From the NCBI RefSeq assembly GCF_003576645.1, contig NC_044916.1, forward strand, positions 24,798,920 through 24,862,919: a stretch of 64,000 nucleotides of DNA, in the 5' to 3' direction. The stretch's first letter is position 1. The number at the start of each line of letters is the position of its first letter. This document shows positions 43,239-54,161 of the stretch, piece after piece. This stretch comes from Ipomoea triloba (Eukaryota; Streptophyta; Magnoliopsida; Solanales; Convolvulaceae). Under the pieces are notes generated by a model. That model was not told the origin of the DNA. It saw nothing but the letters and a program-made list of their open reading frames with translations, and made no database searches. The position numbers and the translations under genes were made by a program.

Positions 43239-43257
43239 TAAAGCACTGTGAAATTGT

Positions 43258-43499
43258 TGTTAGAAAAATACAAACATGCGCAACGGAAACATCAAATCGT
43301 TTTTCTATGATTCTATGTAAAAAGGGAGTTAGAAAGTTTTACCTTTGAAGCGTGCTTTGGCAGAATCAAAACCGTCCAAACGTCCGGTCTCTAGTCTATC
43401 CACCAACCAGGCACGTGAGGACTCCCAGAGATTTTCACGTGAAAACTCTTTTCTGAATAATCTCTCTGTCACTTCTCTTAGTTAAGAAATAGGGCAAGG

Positions 43500-43544
<45 letters not shown>

Positions 43545-43691
43545 CCTGGTTTGGGCCCAAAGGTGCTAGCCTTTTAAAAGCCCAAATCTACCCAGTATTG
43601 AATTAATTCATTAATCAGTTATTAATGTATTAATTCAATATTGATAAATCTTTATCGATTTCTTTTAAAGTTCTCAGCATTACCACGAACC
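43258..43691 (-). repeat. Partial LTR of Copia family T (copy 1)
   Basis: It matches 52022-52475 closely, starting TGTTAGAAAAATACAAACAT on the plus strand, including a (TA)n tract (43502-43543). It is cut at 43691 (CACGAACC), where the Retand-type fragment begins. The gag leader abuts its other edge without a recognisable primer site. The nine bases before it, TGAAATTGT, equal the first nine of the family-S LTR, which could mean insertion into that LTR or chance. Confidence 0.75.
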
Positions 43692-43702
43692 ATTATAAGC
43701 AG

Positions 43703-44904
43703 ACGGGTGCGTTACCCTCTGACGAAGCCAACGCCAAGGCGGCTAAGAGACGAGCTCCGACCTACGAGCTCATCGGAGACGTGTTGTACAAAAGGTCCTA
43801 CAACGGGGCCTTACTAAGGTGCTTATACCCCGATGAGGCCCGAGCACTCATCGAAGAGATCCATGAAGGCACATGCGCGGCACATCAAGGAGCTTATACT
43901 ATGGCCCGGAGGGCCATACTCCAAGTGTATTTCTGGCCCGGGATGGCAAAGGAGTGTGCGGACTACGCGCGGAGCTGCCCGACCTGCAAGCAATTCCAAG
44001 TCGGCCTGGGCAGACCCGCCACCAACTACACCCCGATCAACTCGGTAATCCCCTTCTCGAGGTGGGGGATCGACATTGTGGGAGCCTTGCCCATGGGCAC
44101 GGGAAAGAGGAAGTACGTCATCGTTGCAATCGACTATTTCACGAAGTGGGTGGAAGCGAAACCCCTGGCCAGCATCACAAGCACCCGGTGCAAACAATTC
44201 GTTTACTCAAATAGACTATGCCGTTTTGGCGTGCCAATGCAAATCATCTCCGACAACGGCCGACAATTTGAGGGTAGGGAGTTCAAACTTTTTTGTCAAG
44301 AATGGCACATCACCCATAGCCAAGTTGCAGTAGCCTACCCCCAAGCGAATGGCCAAGTGGAGAATGCCAACCGCACAATAGTGGACGGACTGAAGAAGAT
44401 CCTCGAGGCCGCAGAGGGTGCATGGGTCGAAAACCTAGAAGCGATCTTGTGGGCGTACCGCACCACGCCGAGAAAAGCAACAGGGGAGACTCCATTCGCA
44501 CTATGCTACGGGTTCGAGGCACGAGCCCCCGTAGAGGTCATCCTCCCGACCTGCCGAGGGGAGGAGTACGACCCCGAGCGTAATGAGGAACACCATCGCG
44601 CCGACCTCCACATGATTGACGAGAAATGAGAAACTGCCATGGTTCGTGCCGAGAATTACCAAAGGCAGGCCAAGGCGTACCATGACAAGAGAGTCCGACC
44701 CCGCTACTTCCAGGTCGGTGATTATGTGTTGAGACGATGAGAGGCCAGCAAGCCTTTGGAGGGAGGCAAGCTAGCGAAAAGATGGGAGGGTCCATACATC
44801 ATCTCGGCCACGGTCCGCCCCGGCAGCTACAAGCTGAAAACACCGAAGGGAAAAGATGTGGAGAGGGTGTGGAATTCAGAGCACCTGCTCAAGTATTATC
44901 AATA
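43703..44904 (+). pseudogene. Retand-type integrase and pol C-terminus, two stops
   Basis: The frame reads TGALPSDEANAKAAKRRAPT, YELIGDVLYKRSYNGALLRC, then the zinc site (EEIHEGTCAAHQGAYTM; CPTCKQF), and catalytic Asp (WGIDIVGALP), Asp (IISDNGRQF) and Glu (NGQVENANR). A TGA at about 44627 and another near 44738 interrupt the C-terminal part (YHDKRVRPRYFQVGDYVLRR; KRWEGPYIISATVRPGSYKL; WNSEHLLKYYQ), which otherwise continues in the same frame to TAA at 44902-44904. All integrase catalytic residues are present. It cannot be expressed as a full polyprotein. Confidence 0.88.
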
Positions 44905-45085
44905 AATGTCATGTTGTAAGGTGGTCCGCCCCCTTAATATTGCATTCCCTAATAAAACAGCAAGTTTTCTCCCACTCGTTTCGGTAGCTACACTCGATAC
45001 ACTCACGAGTCATCTTCCAGCCGACCTCTGAGGTCGGCCGACCTCACAACAAATACCCTAGCTACCTCTTTAAACGGCTAAGCGC

Positions 45086-45445
45086 TTAGGGGTGATACGA
45101 GGTCCGACCTCGCCTATCGCCGAACGGACAAGTCTTTCGGGTTCGTGATCAAAAGGTCCCCGCCCGACAAGACAAACGCCCTAGGGACAATACAAGGCCC
45201 GACCTTAACTATTGTCGAACGGAAGAGTCCCTAGACGCAAGACCGAATGGTCTCGACTTAGGACGACTATGACACCCTAGGGGCGGTACGGGGTCCGACC
45301 CCGACTATCGCCGAACGGAAGAGTCTCTAGGTGAAAGACCATGAGGTCTTAGCTTCGAACGACTTACATCCTAGGGAGGGTACGAGACTCGACCTCCGAG
45401 GTTCAATCTCGCCTACCATCGAACGGGTGTGCTAAGGGTCGTGGG
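45086..45445 (+). repeat. About-95-bp tandem repeats, 4 diverged units
   Basis: Units start near 45086, 45180, 45276 and 45370, each with CTAGGG-G-TACGAGGTCCGACCTC-like sequence followed by TATCGCCGAACGGA and AGAGTC. Tandem repeats between pol and the 3' LTR are usual in Tat-lineage elements. GACCTCGG/CCGACCTC motifs continue irregularly to about 45710. Confidence 0.8.
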
Positions 45446-46027
45446 TTGAGGCACCCCGACCTAACGCCAACTTGAAAAAGCAAAGTTACAACAAAAGCAT
45501 GAAAGAAAAATACAAACCTTTCTAAACAAAAGCAAACGTGTACCACAAAAGCAAATGAAAACCGGAGGATGCAACGAGACCGGCACGCCTTGGAGTCGAC
45601 CGACCTCGGCGTCGGCCGATCCTGGTATTGGCCGACCTCGACGACGGCCGACCTGAGAAGGAGCCAACCTCGGCGATGGCCGAGGTCAGCCGCGGCCGAG
45701 GTTGGCCAACACATGGTGCGGGGCCCCGGGCCTCCGCACATCACACAACCCCCGCCCGTGGGGCACGGCCGTGAGCCAAGCTCACGGAATATACAAGGAG
45801 TAGTAAAAGAGTTTTGGAAAAGGAGACAAAATACGCAAAGTGAAGTCAAATAGCAGCAGCGTGCCACAGACACATGTTAAATGCCAAAAGAAAGCAAACT
45901 ACTGGGAGGATGTTTGATATACATCAAAATAAAATGTGAAGTAGCGAGGTGTTCACAATACACCACCAAAAAACATGAAGTAGCAAGGTGTTCATAACAC
46001 ACCATCAAACAAGCAAAGCAGGAAAAA
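45446..46027 (+). other. Non-coding Retand 3' region
   Basis: It contains irregular CCGACCTCGGCG motifs (45590-45710) and a duplicated phrase, AGTAGCGAGGTGTTCACAAT / AGTAGCAAGGTGTTCATAAC (about 45940 and 45980). Frames here are not supported by any motif. Confidence 0.5.
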
Positions 46028-48060
46028 CTATCTAAGGGTCACGGGAGGCACCCGCAACCTGGCTATCAGCATCCATCTGTGCAAGGTCATCCATACCATC
46101 GGGAATGTCAATCTGCTCCAGCGGCACATTGAGGGCAGCCGAAGACGCCAATCAAAGTGAAAGGACGAGGCAGATCGTCGCTCGACGACAGTGGTGTCCA
46201 TCAACTGTACGGGCTCGGCCCCAACTGCAAGCTCGGCCTTGACAATAGGGTCAGGGTTGTCAAGCACCTCCGGCAAACCCCAAGTCACCGGATCAAAGGT
46301 CCCATCACGGTGGTGAAGTGCTGCATATATATCACGCTGCATCGTGTAGCGGCCCATGTCATTCATAAGAAAACCCTCCATGCCGATGCGATCTCTCCTA
46401 TCGGGGGTGGCTACCCAATCATCGAAAAGCTCGTCCATATGCTCGGTAAGAAACTCCCTAGAATCGACCTCGAAGGCATAGGAGCGCTTGTAGTTCAGCA
46501 CCGCTGAACCAAGCACCCTCTAGTGCTCCTAAGCGTCCTGGGCTCGGAGCGTCTCTCAGCGCGCGCGTGCCTCCTGCGCTGTCTGAAACGCCTCCTTGAT
46601 CTTCCTGAGCTCCTCCTCCAGAGCCGCCACTCTAGAGTCCGACGTCAGTCGCGCACTCCTCTCAACCTCCAAGCTGGTCTGGGACACCTCCGAGTTGGCG
46701 CGAGTCACCGCCAAGGTGTCCCCCACACCACAATAGTGAATAAATGCCTGCGGCAACCACGGTGAGCACAACACAAAACACAATATCTCGACTACAACGA
46801 AAAGGGAAAAATAACATACCTCTAACCAAAGGAAGTCACTAAGAGCACCCTCACACAGCGCAAGGTCGCAGGGGAGAACCAGGCCGCGCAAAATGTCGGC
46901 CAAGGGCAGATCCCCGTGTAGGAGAGATGCTGAAGGCGGGAGAGGGAGACTCCACTGATGCGGGGCGGCAGACACTGGCGCAGGTGGGGGAGCCGCGGCC
47001 CTCGGGGGCTCAACTGCGCGAGCCGGCGGGTCGACCGTGGCAGAATCGGAGCTGGGCCTCGAATCACGGCTGCGCGAAGCACGGCGCGCCGGTGGCTGGG
47101 CTGGCGCTTGACTGCTCCTTGTGGTTCTCTGTCTCTTGGAAGCAGGGCCGCGGCTACGTAGGCGCTCAATCATAGCCTTGTACGACTCAGACATCTCTGC
47201 AAAGGAGAGGACAAGGGTTACACATACGACTCAAAAACTTGGTTCGCAACGAGGAGAACAGTAAGCTATCAAACCCGGGCACGGGTTCGCCGAGGCGGAC
47301 GGGTCAGCCCCCCAGAGGTCGACCGGTGCGAGGTCGGCAGGCCCGAGGTCAGCCGGTGCGTGGTCAGTGGGCCAGAGGTCGGCCGCGTAGTCGGGGTCGT
47401 CCGCGCTCTCATCCGACTCATCTTTGTCTGCATCTTCACCGGACGACAAAACTAACTCGGTCACCACCGCCCTTGGAGGAGAAAGAGGATCGGCATGCCG
47501 CGTGAAACCGAGGTCGGCCAAAGTCTTCTCTGTCACGAGCACCGCAGTATCCGTCAGCCCGTCGACGCGATCAAAATTTATAAGAAGAGAACCCCTTGCT
47601 CAGATTGGCGGGGGCACAGGTAATGTGGAAGTAGGTTTGAAAGAGATCCAACGTGGGAGAGACACCGACCTGAGCACATCTAACCATGAAGGGGGCTAGA
47701 AGGCGGTGGGAGTTGGGCACTAGTTGCCTGGGAGCAATACCATGCGAATTCAGGGGAAAGCGAAGGCCCATCTCAAGGGACCGGAGGTGGACGCCAAAAT
47801 AATTCGGGGAGGGCGGCTCAAGGATACTACTCCCCGGGGAAGGAACCACAACCTCCACGGATGGTTTTAGCAACGACCGGGCACACGCGATGTCATAGTC
47901 GCTAAGAGACACGGTGGCCTCGTCGGGGGTGGTCGAATCAAGCTCGGTGTATAACATAGAGTGGGAAGGGTGAGGAAGCGCGGTTGGCACGAGGGCACGA
48001 AGAGGACGTGCCGCAATGGCGGGTCGCCCAAATACCATGTCAACCTCAATAGGAGGAGGG
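46028..48060 (-). CDS. Antisense extra ORF (aORF) of the Retand-type element, spliced
   Basis: Minus-strand frames lie in succession: 48060-47571 (PPPPIEVDMVFGRPAIAARP; LSDYDIACARSLLKPSVEVV; YFGVHLRSLEMGLRFPLNSH; LLAPFMVRCAQVGVSPTLDL; FQTYFHI), 47542-47231 (acidic, Asp/Ala-rich), 47199-46556 (MSESYKAMIERLRSRG, Ser/Pro/Ala-rich, then a coiled coil AALEEELRKIKEAFQTAQEA) and 46516-46028. An intron of 72 nt (46748-46819, GTATGT...CCGCAG) lies in the third block, and an AG acceptor (TTTGCAG) precedes its start. The 'LRSLEMGLRFPLN...LLAPFMVRC' segment resembles the plant-transposon-like domain in extra ORFs of Tat elements. Function unknown. The last frame may be out of phase. Confidence 0.5.
46748..46819 (-). 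other. 72-nt GT-AG intron in the antisense ORF
   Basis: On the minus strand GTTAGAG|GTATGTTATT opens and TTGCCGCAG|GCATTTATTC closes it. Its length is a multiple of three and it has no stop, but its translation (hydrophobic, Cys/Phe/Leu-rich) clashes with the hydrophilic flanks, so splicing is the better reading. Confidence 0.6.
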
Positions 48061-48189
48061 GGAAATTGATCTAGGGGGAGGGCCCACCGTTATCCATGGG
48101 CAAGTCTAGAATATCTATGGAGTCTAACAAGTTCACATAAGGATCTTGAGGAGTAAATGGCATGCACGGAATGAATCAAGTGGAACTCT

Positions 48190-48900
48190 AAAAGAAGAAT
48201 GTGAAACTACTCACCCGATTCGAAGGGAGGGCGAGTGGAAACTTGGGGTGACAAAGGGGTGACTTGGCCGAATGAAAGAGGTCGGCGGGGACGACCTCGT
48301 TAGACGGAGGGGAGTGGCGGTGACGGACGGCGTCGGCGGCGAAGCTCGGTGACGGACGGTGTCGGTGTGGCACGCGGTCGGCGGTCGCGGTGCAGTTCGA
48401 CGTCGGTGGTCCTCGGCAGCGGAGCTCGGCGGGTGGCGTGGTTCGGCGTCGGCGGTCGCGGCGGCGAAGCGGCGCTGTCGGCAGGGCTCGGCAGTGCGGC
48501 GGATCTCGGCGGCGTGGTCACCCTCGGCGGTGTTCTCTCCTCTTTCTCGGCCGAGGTTGGGGGCGACTTCAGACCACACGGTATCGCAGAGGAGTCGAGC
48601 CGATAGACGGCGTTCGGCGGGGATTTAGCCCGACCGTGGGGGTGCTGCACGTTGTCGACGGTTGCGGCGCCGCGGTGGAGTAGTTTGACGTCGACGCAGG
48701 CAGGGCTCGGCGGCGGCTGTGTCAACGGGGCAGCGTCGTCGGCAAGGCTCCAGGGTGGCTTCGGCGGCGTCGACAGCGGCACTCGGCGGCGGCAGTGGAA
48801 CTTGACAGCGGGACTCCCCGGCAGCGGTCGACGGCGGCTGACGTCGGCGGAGGTCACCGGCGGCGGTTTTCCTTCTCTCTCGGGCGGAGCTCTTTTGTGG
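48190..48900 (-). promoter_or_regulatory. GC-rich CGGCGG-repeat region upstream of the aORF
   Basis: Plus-strand GTCGGCGG/CTCGGCGG units recur irregularly for about 650 bp, making overlapping Pro/Arg- or Gly-rich ORFs on both strands that carry no protein signature. It lies directly upstream (minus strand) of the antisense ORF, so a leader or promoter role is plausible but not shown. Confidence 0.35.
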
Positions 48901-49365
48901 GAGTGTGGGTGGTGTGAAAGTCCAAATGAAAGTGAAAGGGGGATTATATAGGTGGAGGGGGAGAAGAAAAGGGGGGGAAAGTGGATAGCATTTTGAAAAA
49001 ATTTGAATTTTTTGGGAAAGTCAAAAAGTGAAAAAGGTGATAGTGATGGTTGAGTGTGGAAGGGTGAATATTGATGGTGATGTAGAGGTGGATGGATGGA
49101 GACAAGATCATTTATAGGGGTTAGGGTGGAGGAATTATGGTAGGAGAAGATTTGTAAGGGATAAGGATGGCTCTAAATTTCGGAATTCATCTGTGTGTGC
49201 ACTTCCATCGCGATAAAACTTCTGTTTTACCGAGGATTCTTGGATATTTATTTTTAACCGAAGGTGGGGGTAATATTTCGTACATGATTGTAGGGGTGGA
49301 GCGGTGTTCCAGAGGCGCAGTTTTATGAGTCTACTCTCTTTCGCTGACGACTTATCGCAACTCAG

Positions 49366-49378
49366 AGAGTGGGGGACT
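49366..49378 (+). other. Polypurine tract of the Retand-type element
   Basis: AGAGAGTGGGGGA lies just before the LTR TGATGGAT. Confidence 0.7.
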
Positions 49379-49380
49379 GA

Positions 49381-49837
49381 TGATGGATAAATTATACCCG
49401 GACCCGCCACGGAGTTAGCACGGGGCGTGGGTCAAGGGTCACCCGACCCGAGAGCACGACCCGGGTCCGTTCGGCCAGGGGCCGACCTCTCCAGAGGTCG
49501 GCTGGGCCGAGCTCTGGGCTCGGCCCAGGATTCCCGGGTAGTGGTTGACGCGGTCTTTCCGGCGTAGGAGGCGGTCCAGGCCCGCTCGTGGGGTTTTCTC
49601 CGGGTTTGTTAGGCTTACAACTAGTATATAAACATGTAACATTGTCTAAACAAAACATCTTCCACTTTTTTGTCTTAACGACATCTTTTTCCTGTTATTA
49701 CCAATCCTGTAATAGCTTTATTATTTGTTCAATATATACAAGTACCTCCGAGGTGCACTTTGATCCATACTTGTCATACCCCCTATAATCTTATCGGGTT
49801 TATTGATTCGGGCTACCCGGGTTAATTAAATCCATCA
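49381..49837 (+). repeat. 3' LTR of the Retand-type element (457 bp)
   Basis: Its ends TGATGGAT and ATCCATCA form an 8-bp perfect inverted repeat. It contains CTAGTATATAAACATG (TATA-like, about 49625) and an AT-rich 3' half after a GC-rich CCGACCTC start. The start could be 49378 because TGA is repeated. Confidence 0.8.
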
Positions 49838-51320
49838 CCACCATCCTGGTAACAAGTAGAGTTGAACCTTGACTTTTCTCACCTTTAGTGGTTTCTTGAA
49901 AAGCAAAGTTTTTAAGTGCTACCACATCAGATGTTTAAAATAAGAAAATCAAAATATTTTAAAATTAACACGTTGCCCCTATGTTGGCATAGCCGACACC
50001 GTGCTAAGCAAAATATTTGATTTCTTACGATGGTGGAGAGCCACGATTAGGTAATCTCAACCCTTGAGGCCTAACCGCTACAACTTAATATTTAATAAAA
50101 GGGAAGATTTTAAGAATTAGTATGTTTCACTTTACTCATGCAACATTTTCACATATATCACATATATAAAGTGCATGAAAAGTAAACTCGATATCGGTCA
50201 TGGACTTCTAAATAGTCAAAATTGAGCCAACAAATTTTGACTGTGCACAGTGAATAGTGAAAAATTAAAATCCTATCTATTACATGTAAGCTTCCATCAT
50301 ACATATACAAGTCTTCAACTCTTGAAGAATTCGGGTCTTCAACTCTTGAAGTCTTCGGGATCTTTGTACATACATTTCCTATCTACCAGAAAAGGGGTAC
50401 ATATTTCGAGAAGGGATTTACATTACAATAATAGATAAGAAGCACGCAGGCCGCAATTTTAATTAATCACCAAAAACGGTGCAAAACCCAAAATAAATCG
50501 CATTCATTCAAAGGGTCCTAAGTCCATGACCAAACCGACATGCTAAGCAATCCAAACATAGCATAAAATAAATAATGCATTAATTTGTGGCTTTATAAGA
50601 TATAATCCAATTATACCAATAAAAAAACTTGGGTCAATCTAAATAAAACTTTATATGGAAACCAATTTCCATATAACAAATCATAACTTCCATTAATTAA
50701 TTAATTTCATACCAAAATTTAATTTGTATGTAATCAATTAATTACTATTATAATATTATTTTAAATTAAACATTTTAATCTAAAATATTATAATCATAGA
50801 AACTTACCTAAATAGCATTCAATTATCATATAAAAGAATCACTATTTAAGAAGAAAAATAAATATTTCAAGATTATAATAATATAATTATTAATACCATA
50901 AAAATCATATTCCATATGGTAATAACAATATATTATCATCTAATCTTCCAAAAATATTAATTTTTTTTTCAATTATAAAAATAATCAATATGATAAAAAT
51001 TAATACTACCAAAATATCTCATATTTAAATCAGTAGTAATTAATTTTCAATTATCATTATAGAATATTTTACAAATATGATAACAATTAATACCACCTAA
51101 AATATCTCATATTTTATTTGGTAATATAATTCTAATTATCATATATATAATCTTTTTTTTTTAAATGATAACAATTAATATCAACAATAAATATCTAATA
51201 TTTAATTTAGTAATATAGTTCTAATTATCATATTTAAAATTTTTGAATATAATACTACCATAATTATCTCATAATTTAATTTGTAATATTACTTTTTCAA
51301 AATTTGCGTAAACTTTCAGC
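49838..51320. other. AT-rich non-coding region
   Basis: No gene is seen. Poly-A/T-rich DNA with repeated ATAATTATTAATACCAT and ATATCTCATATTTAA-type phrases (50700-51300), and a duplicated TCTTCAACTCTTGAAG (about 50311 and 50335). It may be internal or leader DNA of the family-T Copia. Confidence 0.5.
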
Positions 51321-51780
51321 CATATTTTCCGGCTATACCTCCCGGCCAACAACTTTGTTCACTTCCTCATCTTCGACCGCCTTTCCTGCCAACAGCCAAA
51401 TCACTGCCATCCCAGGAGAGACGCAGAGCTAGACTGCCAGCGGCAACCCCATTGGAGCGCGGAACGCTAGGAACAAGCAGCAGATCTCCGGTTGCTTCTC
51501 TCGCTGGAGTCGCTACCGGATCTGCGGCTGGAGTCTCCGGCAATGAACAGTTCATCACCTTCTCCAGGAGCAAGAATGTCGATTCTCCAATCGCCTTCTT
51601 CTCCGTCACGCCTGGGTCGCCCTATCTCGTCTCCTGCCATCAGCCACATCGCCGGCCGTCACCGTTACAGGAGTCTCCGGCGATGAACCCTTTCGTGAGG
51701 CCAGGCTGCCGTTGCCTTAAAGCCACCGGAAAAATCAGGCGAGAAGAGAAGAATTCGCAGGGAAGATGACGATCGGAAGA
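51320..51780 (+). other. GC-rich gene-like block in the family-T leader
   Basis: This block is much richer in GC and codon-like sequence than its surroundings, with CTCCGGC, GTCTCCGGCAATGAACAGTT and GTCTCCGGCGATGAACCCTT as near-repeats. Frames are open on both strands for 60-105 codons (plus strand: VASLAGVATGSAAGVSG, NEQFITFSRSKN) but none matches a family I know. It may be captured host 5'-exon sequence. Confidence 0.3.
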
Positions 51781-52006
51781 TGAATCAAGAAAATACGCAT
51801 AAAACTCATACGTAAAACTCTTTTACATAAAAACAAAAGATTTTTTTTTCTTTTTGTTTTAATTTTATATATATCAAATATATATTAATAAAAACATTTT
51901 TCATATGATAATCAAATTATTATATTAATAAATTAACCCAATATTTTTTTGATCAAAAATCAAAAGCCACAAATTAATCTAAAAATAAAATCAATAGAAA
52001 AAGTCT

Positions 52007-52020
52007 GGCTCTTGATGCCA
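52007..52020 (-). other. Primer binding site of Copia family T
   Basis: The minus strand reads TGGCATCAAGAGCC two bases after the LTR end TCTAACA, a variant of the tRNA-Met-complementary TGGTATCAGAGC. Confidence 0.7.
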
Positions 52021-52021
52021 C

Positions 52022-52263
52022 TGTTAGAAAAATACAAACATGCGCAGCGGAAGCATCAAATCGTTTTTCTATGATTCTATGTAAAAAGGGAGTTAGAAAG
52101 TTTTACCTTTGAAGCGTGCTTTGGCAGAATCAAAACCGTCCAAACGTCCGGCCTCTAGTCGGTCCACCGGCCAGGCACGTGAGAACTCCCAGAGATTTTC
52201 ACGTGAAAACTCTTTTCTGAATAATCTCTCTGTCACTTCTCTTAGTTAAGAAATAGGGCAAGG

Positions 52264-52324
<61 letters not shown>

Positions 52325-53090
52325 AGTCTGGTTTGGGCCCAAAGGTGCTAGCCTTTTAAAAGCCAAAATCTACCCAGTATTGAATTAATTCATTAATCAG
52401 TTATTAATGTATTAATTCAATATCGATAAATCTTTATCGATTTCTTTTAAAGTTCTCAGCATTACCATGAACCGGTATAGTGTGACTTTCTAGGTTCATA
52501 GTCAAACTAGCAACGAGTAATATTTAATAACTCATTATTAAATAACTCGTAAGTCATGAGTGACACCTAGCAGTATATCATGACTACCTAGTTGACAATG
52601 AATATATTTTAATATATTATAATGAACATTTCCGTTACAAATATCATGCAATATTCCTTCCACACAACACTTGTTCCGAACCAGATAAAGGTAATGGTCA
52701 AACTTGGTCAAACCCATAAACCTGGTCAATATGTCTATTCAATATTCTTAACCTGAAGTCCAACTTCATTATACTCTGGCCAGAGATTCTCGTTTTATGA
52801 TTATTGAATAGACTGGAACATCCTTATTACCTCAAGGCGGTGGATCCTCTATTGAACGCACACATGTCTCCGTACAATACTGAACTAGGCCACCAAGTAC
52901 ACTTATAGTCACATAAGGAACAAAAGACGCATACTGGCAAAAACTAGTCCACCATATGTACGAGACAACCATGTCGTCTCAAGTCAAAGGATTATTGCAT
53001 ACTTGTAACATACAACATACCGATGACACGTAGGTAAACACCATGCGGTACGTTGTAGTCAGTCAATGTTCAATGACTTGTTCTCTAACA
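52022..53090 (-). repeat. 5' LTR of Copia family T (copy 2, about 1.07 kb)
   Basis: On the plus strand it begins TGTTAGAAAAATACAAACAT and probably ends TTCTCTAACA (inverted repeat TGTTAG/CTAACA). The primer site adjoins its left edge, so the element reads on the minus strand. It contains a (TA)n tract (52267-52321) longer than that in copy 1. The right end is inferred only from the inverted repeat. Confidence 0.65.
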
Positions 53091-53317
53091 ACCATCCACA
53101 TGTCCACTCTCTGTATCTCATACAGAATGGCATGAGACTCACCATAAGAAGGACAATGTGCTAGTCTTATCGGAATTCTAATGCCCAATTAGAATTCCTA
53201 TGACTAGGAACATTTTACAATACTTCATTTATTAATTCTTCGTCACTCATATTCTTAAATACTGAGGCTGGGCATCAGTATTTAGGTTTCTATTTGACTC
53301 TCTGCCCTCTTTTTCAG
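53091..53317. other. Non-coding spacer between LTR and PAP fragment
   Basis: It contains CGGAATTCTAATGCCCAATTAGAATTCC, a short palindrome at about 53170-53198, and ends in a pyrimidine tract with the acceptor TTTTTCAG of the next exon. No gene is seen. Confidence 0.5.
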
Positions 53318-54161
53318 GAAGATTTCTTCTTTATACTGCACAACATTTTTGTGGGAATGAAAGAAGTCACCGAATTGTGCAGCGTACCATATGCAAATGT
53401 CCCAGTTATAAAATTGAAGTTCGATGGTGTATCAATTGATCTCCTGTATGCCAGTATTTCTCTACTAATTGTATCTGATGTAAGTTTTTATTTTTGTTGG
53501 TGGATAGTTTAAGCAGTATTGTTTGTTTAAATTTCTATTGTAAGTTCAGGCAAAACACCTAGATTATATTACATAACACAGGCCAGTTCTCCTGTGTTTT
53601 CCAACTTTTAAATTGGAGAATAAGGGAGCTTTTCCACTTTGGGGAAAGAAAAAACAGCCCATTCTCCCTTTTACTTTTTATTTTTTCCATTTTGCTTGTT
53701 TGTTTTTTCTTTTTTTTTTTCCAAAATTTTCTATTTATTGAACGTGCCCTAATCTATTTACTGTAGTTTTCAGATTGATTTATTGAGGATAGCACATTAT
53801 AGAATTTATGTCAATATGAATTGCACATTGCAGCCTGTTATGTTTGTACTAATGCTATATGGTTCTTAATTGTGGACAGAATATGGACATATCCAATGTG
53901 TCTGTTGTACAATGTTGATGAGCCACGGCACGAAGCCTTAATGGATGCAGGGTTGCTGATCAAATTCTCAAGCTTGTTCCAAATGTTGAGGTAATTTTCT
54001 ATAAATATGAATATTGAACTTGGAATTGGAAATAAATCAATGAGTAATTTTTCTTAAAAAAATGTCCATAAAACTAATCTCGAACTTCTGAACTCTAGAA
54101 TTTCAGGACAACTCTACGATGTGTGAAGTTTTGGGCTAAAAAACGTGGCATTTATTCAAAT
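53318..54161 (+). pseudogene. Poly(A) polymerase gene fragment, three exons, frameshifted
   Basis: Exon 1 (53318-53479, between TTTTCAG and GTAAGT) encodes EDFFFILHNIFVGMKEVTEL, VPVIKLKFDGVSIDLLYASI. Exon 2 (53880-53990) encodes NMDISNVSVV, then after loss of two bases YNVDEP, and after loss of one more ARSLNGCRVADQILKLVPNV. Exon 3 (54099-54161, donor GTGAGT) encodes NFRTTLRCVKFWAKKRGIYS. These are consecutive parts of the nuclear poly(A) polymerase catalytic and central domains in plants, the enzyme that adds poly(A) tails to mRNA. Earlier and later exons are missing, and the two frameshifts make it non-functional. Introns are retained, so it arose from genomic DNA, not from a processed transcript. 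Confidence 0.88.

Larger units (their letters stand above)
43692..49837 (+). mobile_element. 5'-truncated Tat/Retand-type Ty3/Gypsy element
   Basis: It begins mid-pol (linker before integrase) directly after the broken family-T LTR. It then has the integrase and its C-terminus, a tandem-repeat block, an antisense multi-part ORF, a GC-rich region, a purine tract and a 457-bp LTR (49381-49837). This order (integrase, tandem repeats, antisense extra ORF, LTR) is known for Retand-like members of the Tat lineage. The 5' LTR, gag, protease, RT and RNase H are missing. Confidence 0.8.

Noticed and set aside
45403..45873. 156-codon minus-strand frame
   Set aside because: It overlaps CCGACCTCGG repeats. 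Cys/Phe-rich translation without a domain; probably chance.
48188..48951. Several Pro/Arg- or Gly-rich frames of 60-185 codons on both strands
   Set aside because: The CGGCGG-rich sequence lacks stop codons in all phases. No motif, and overlapping frames contradict one another.
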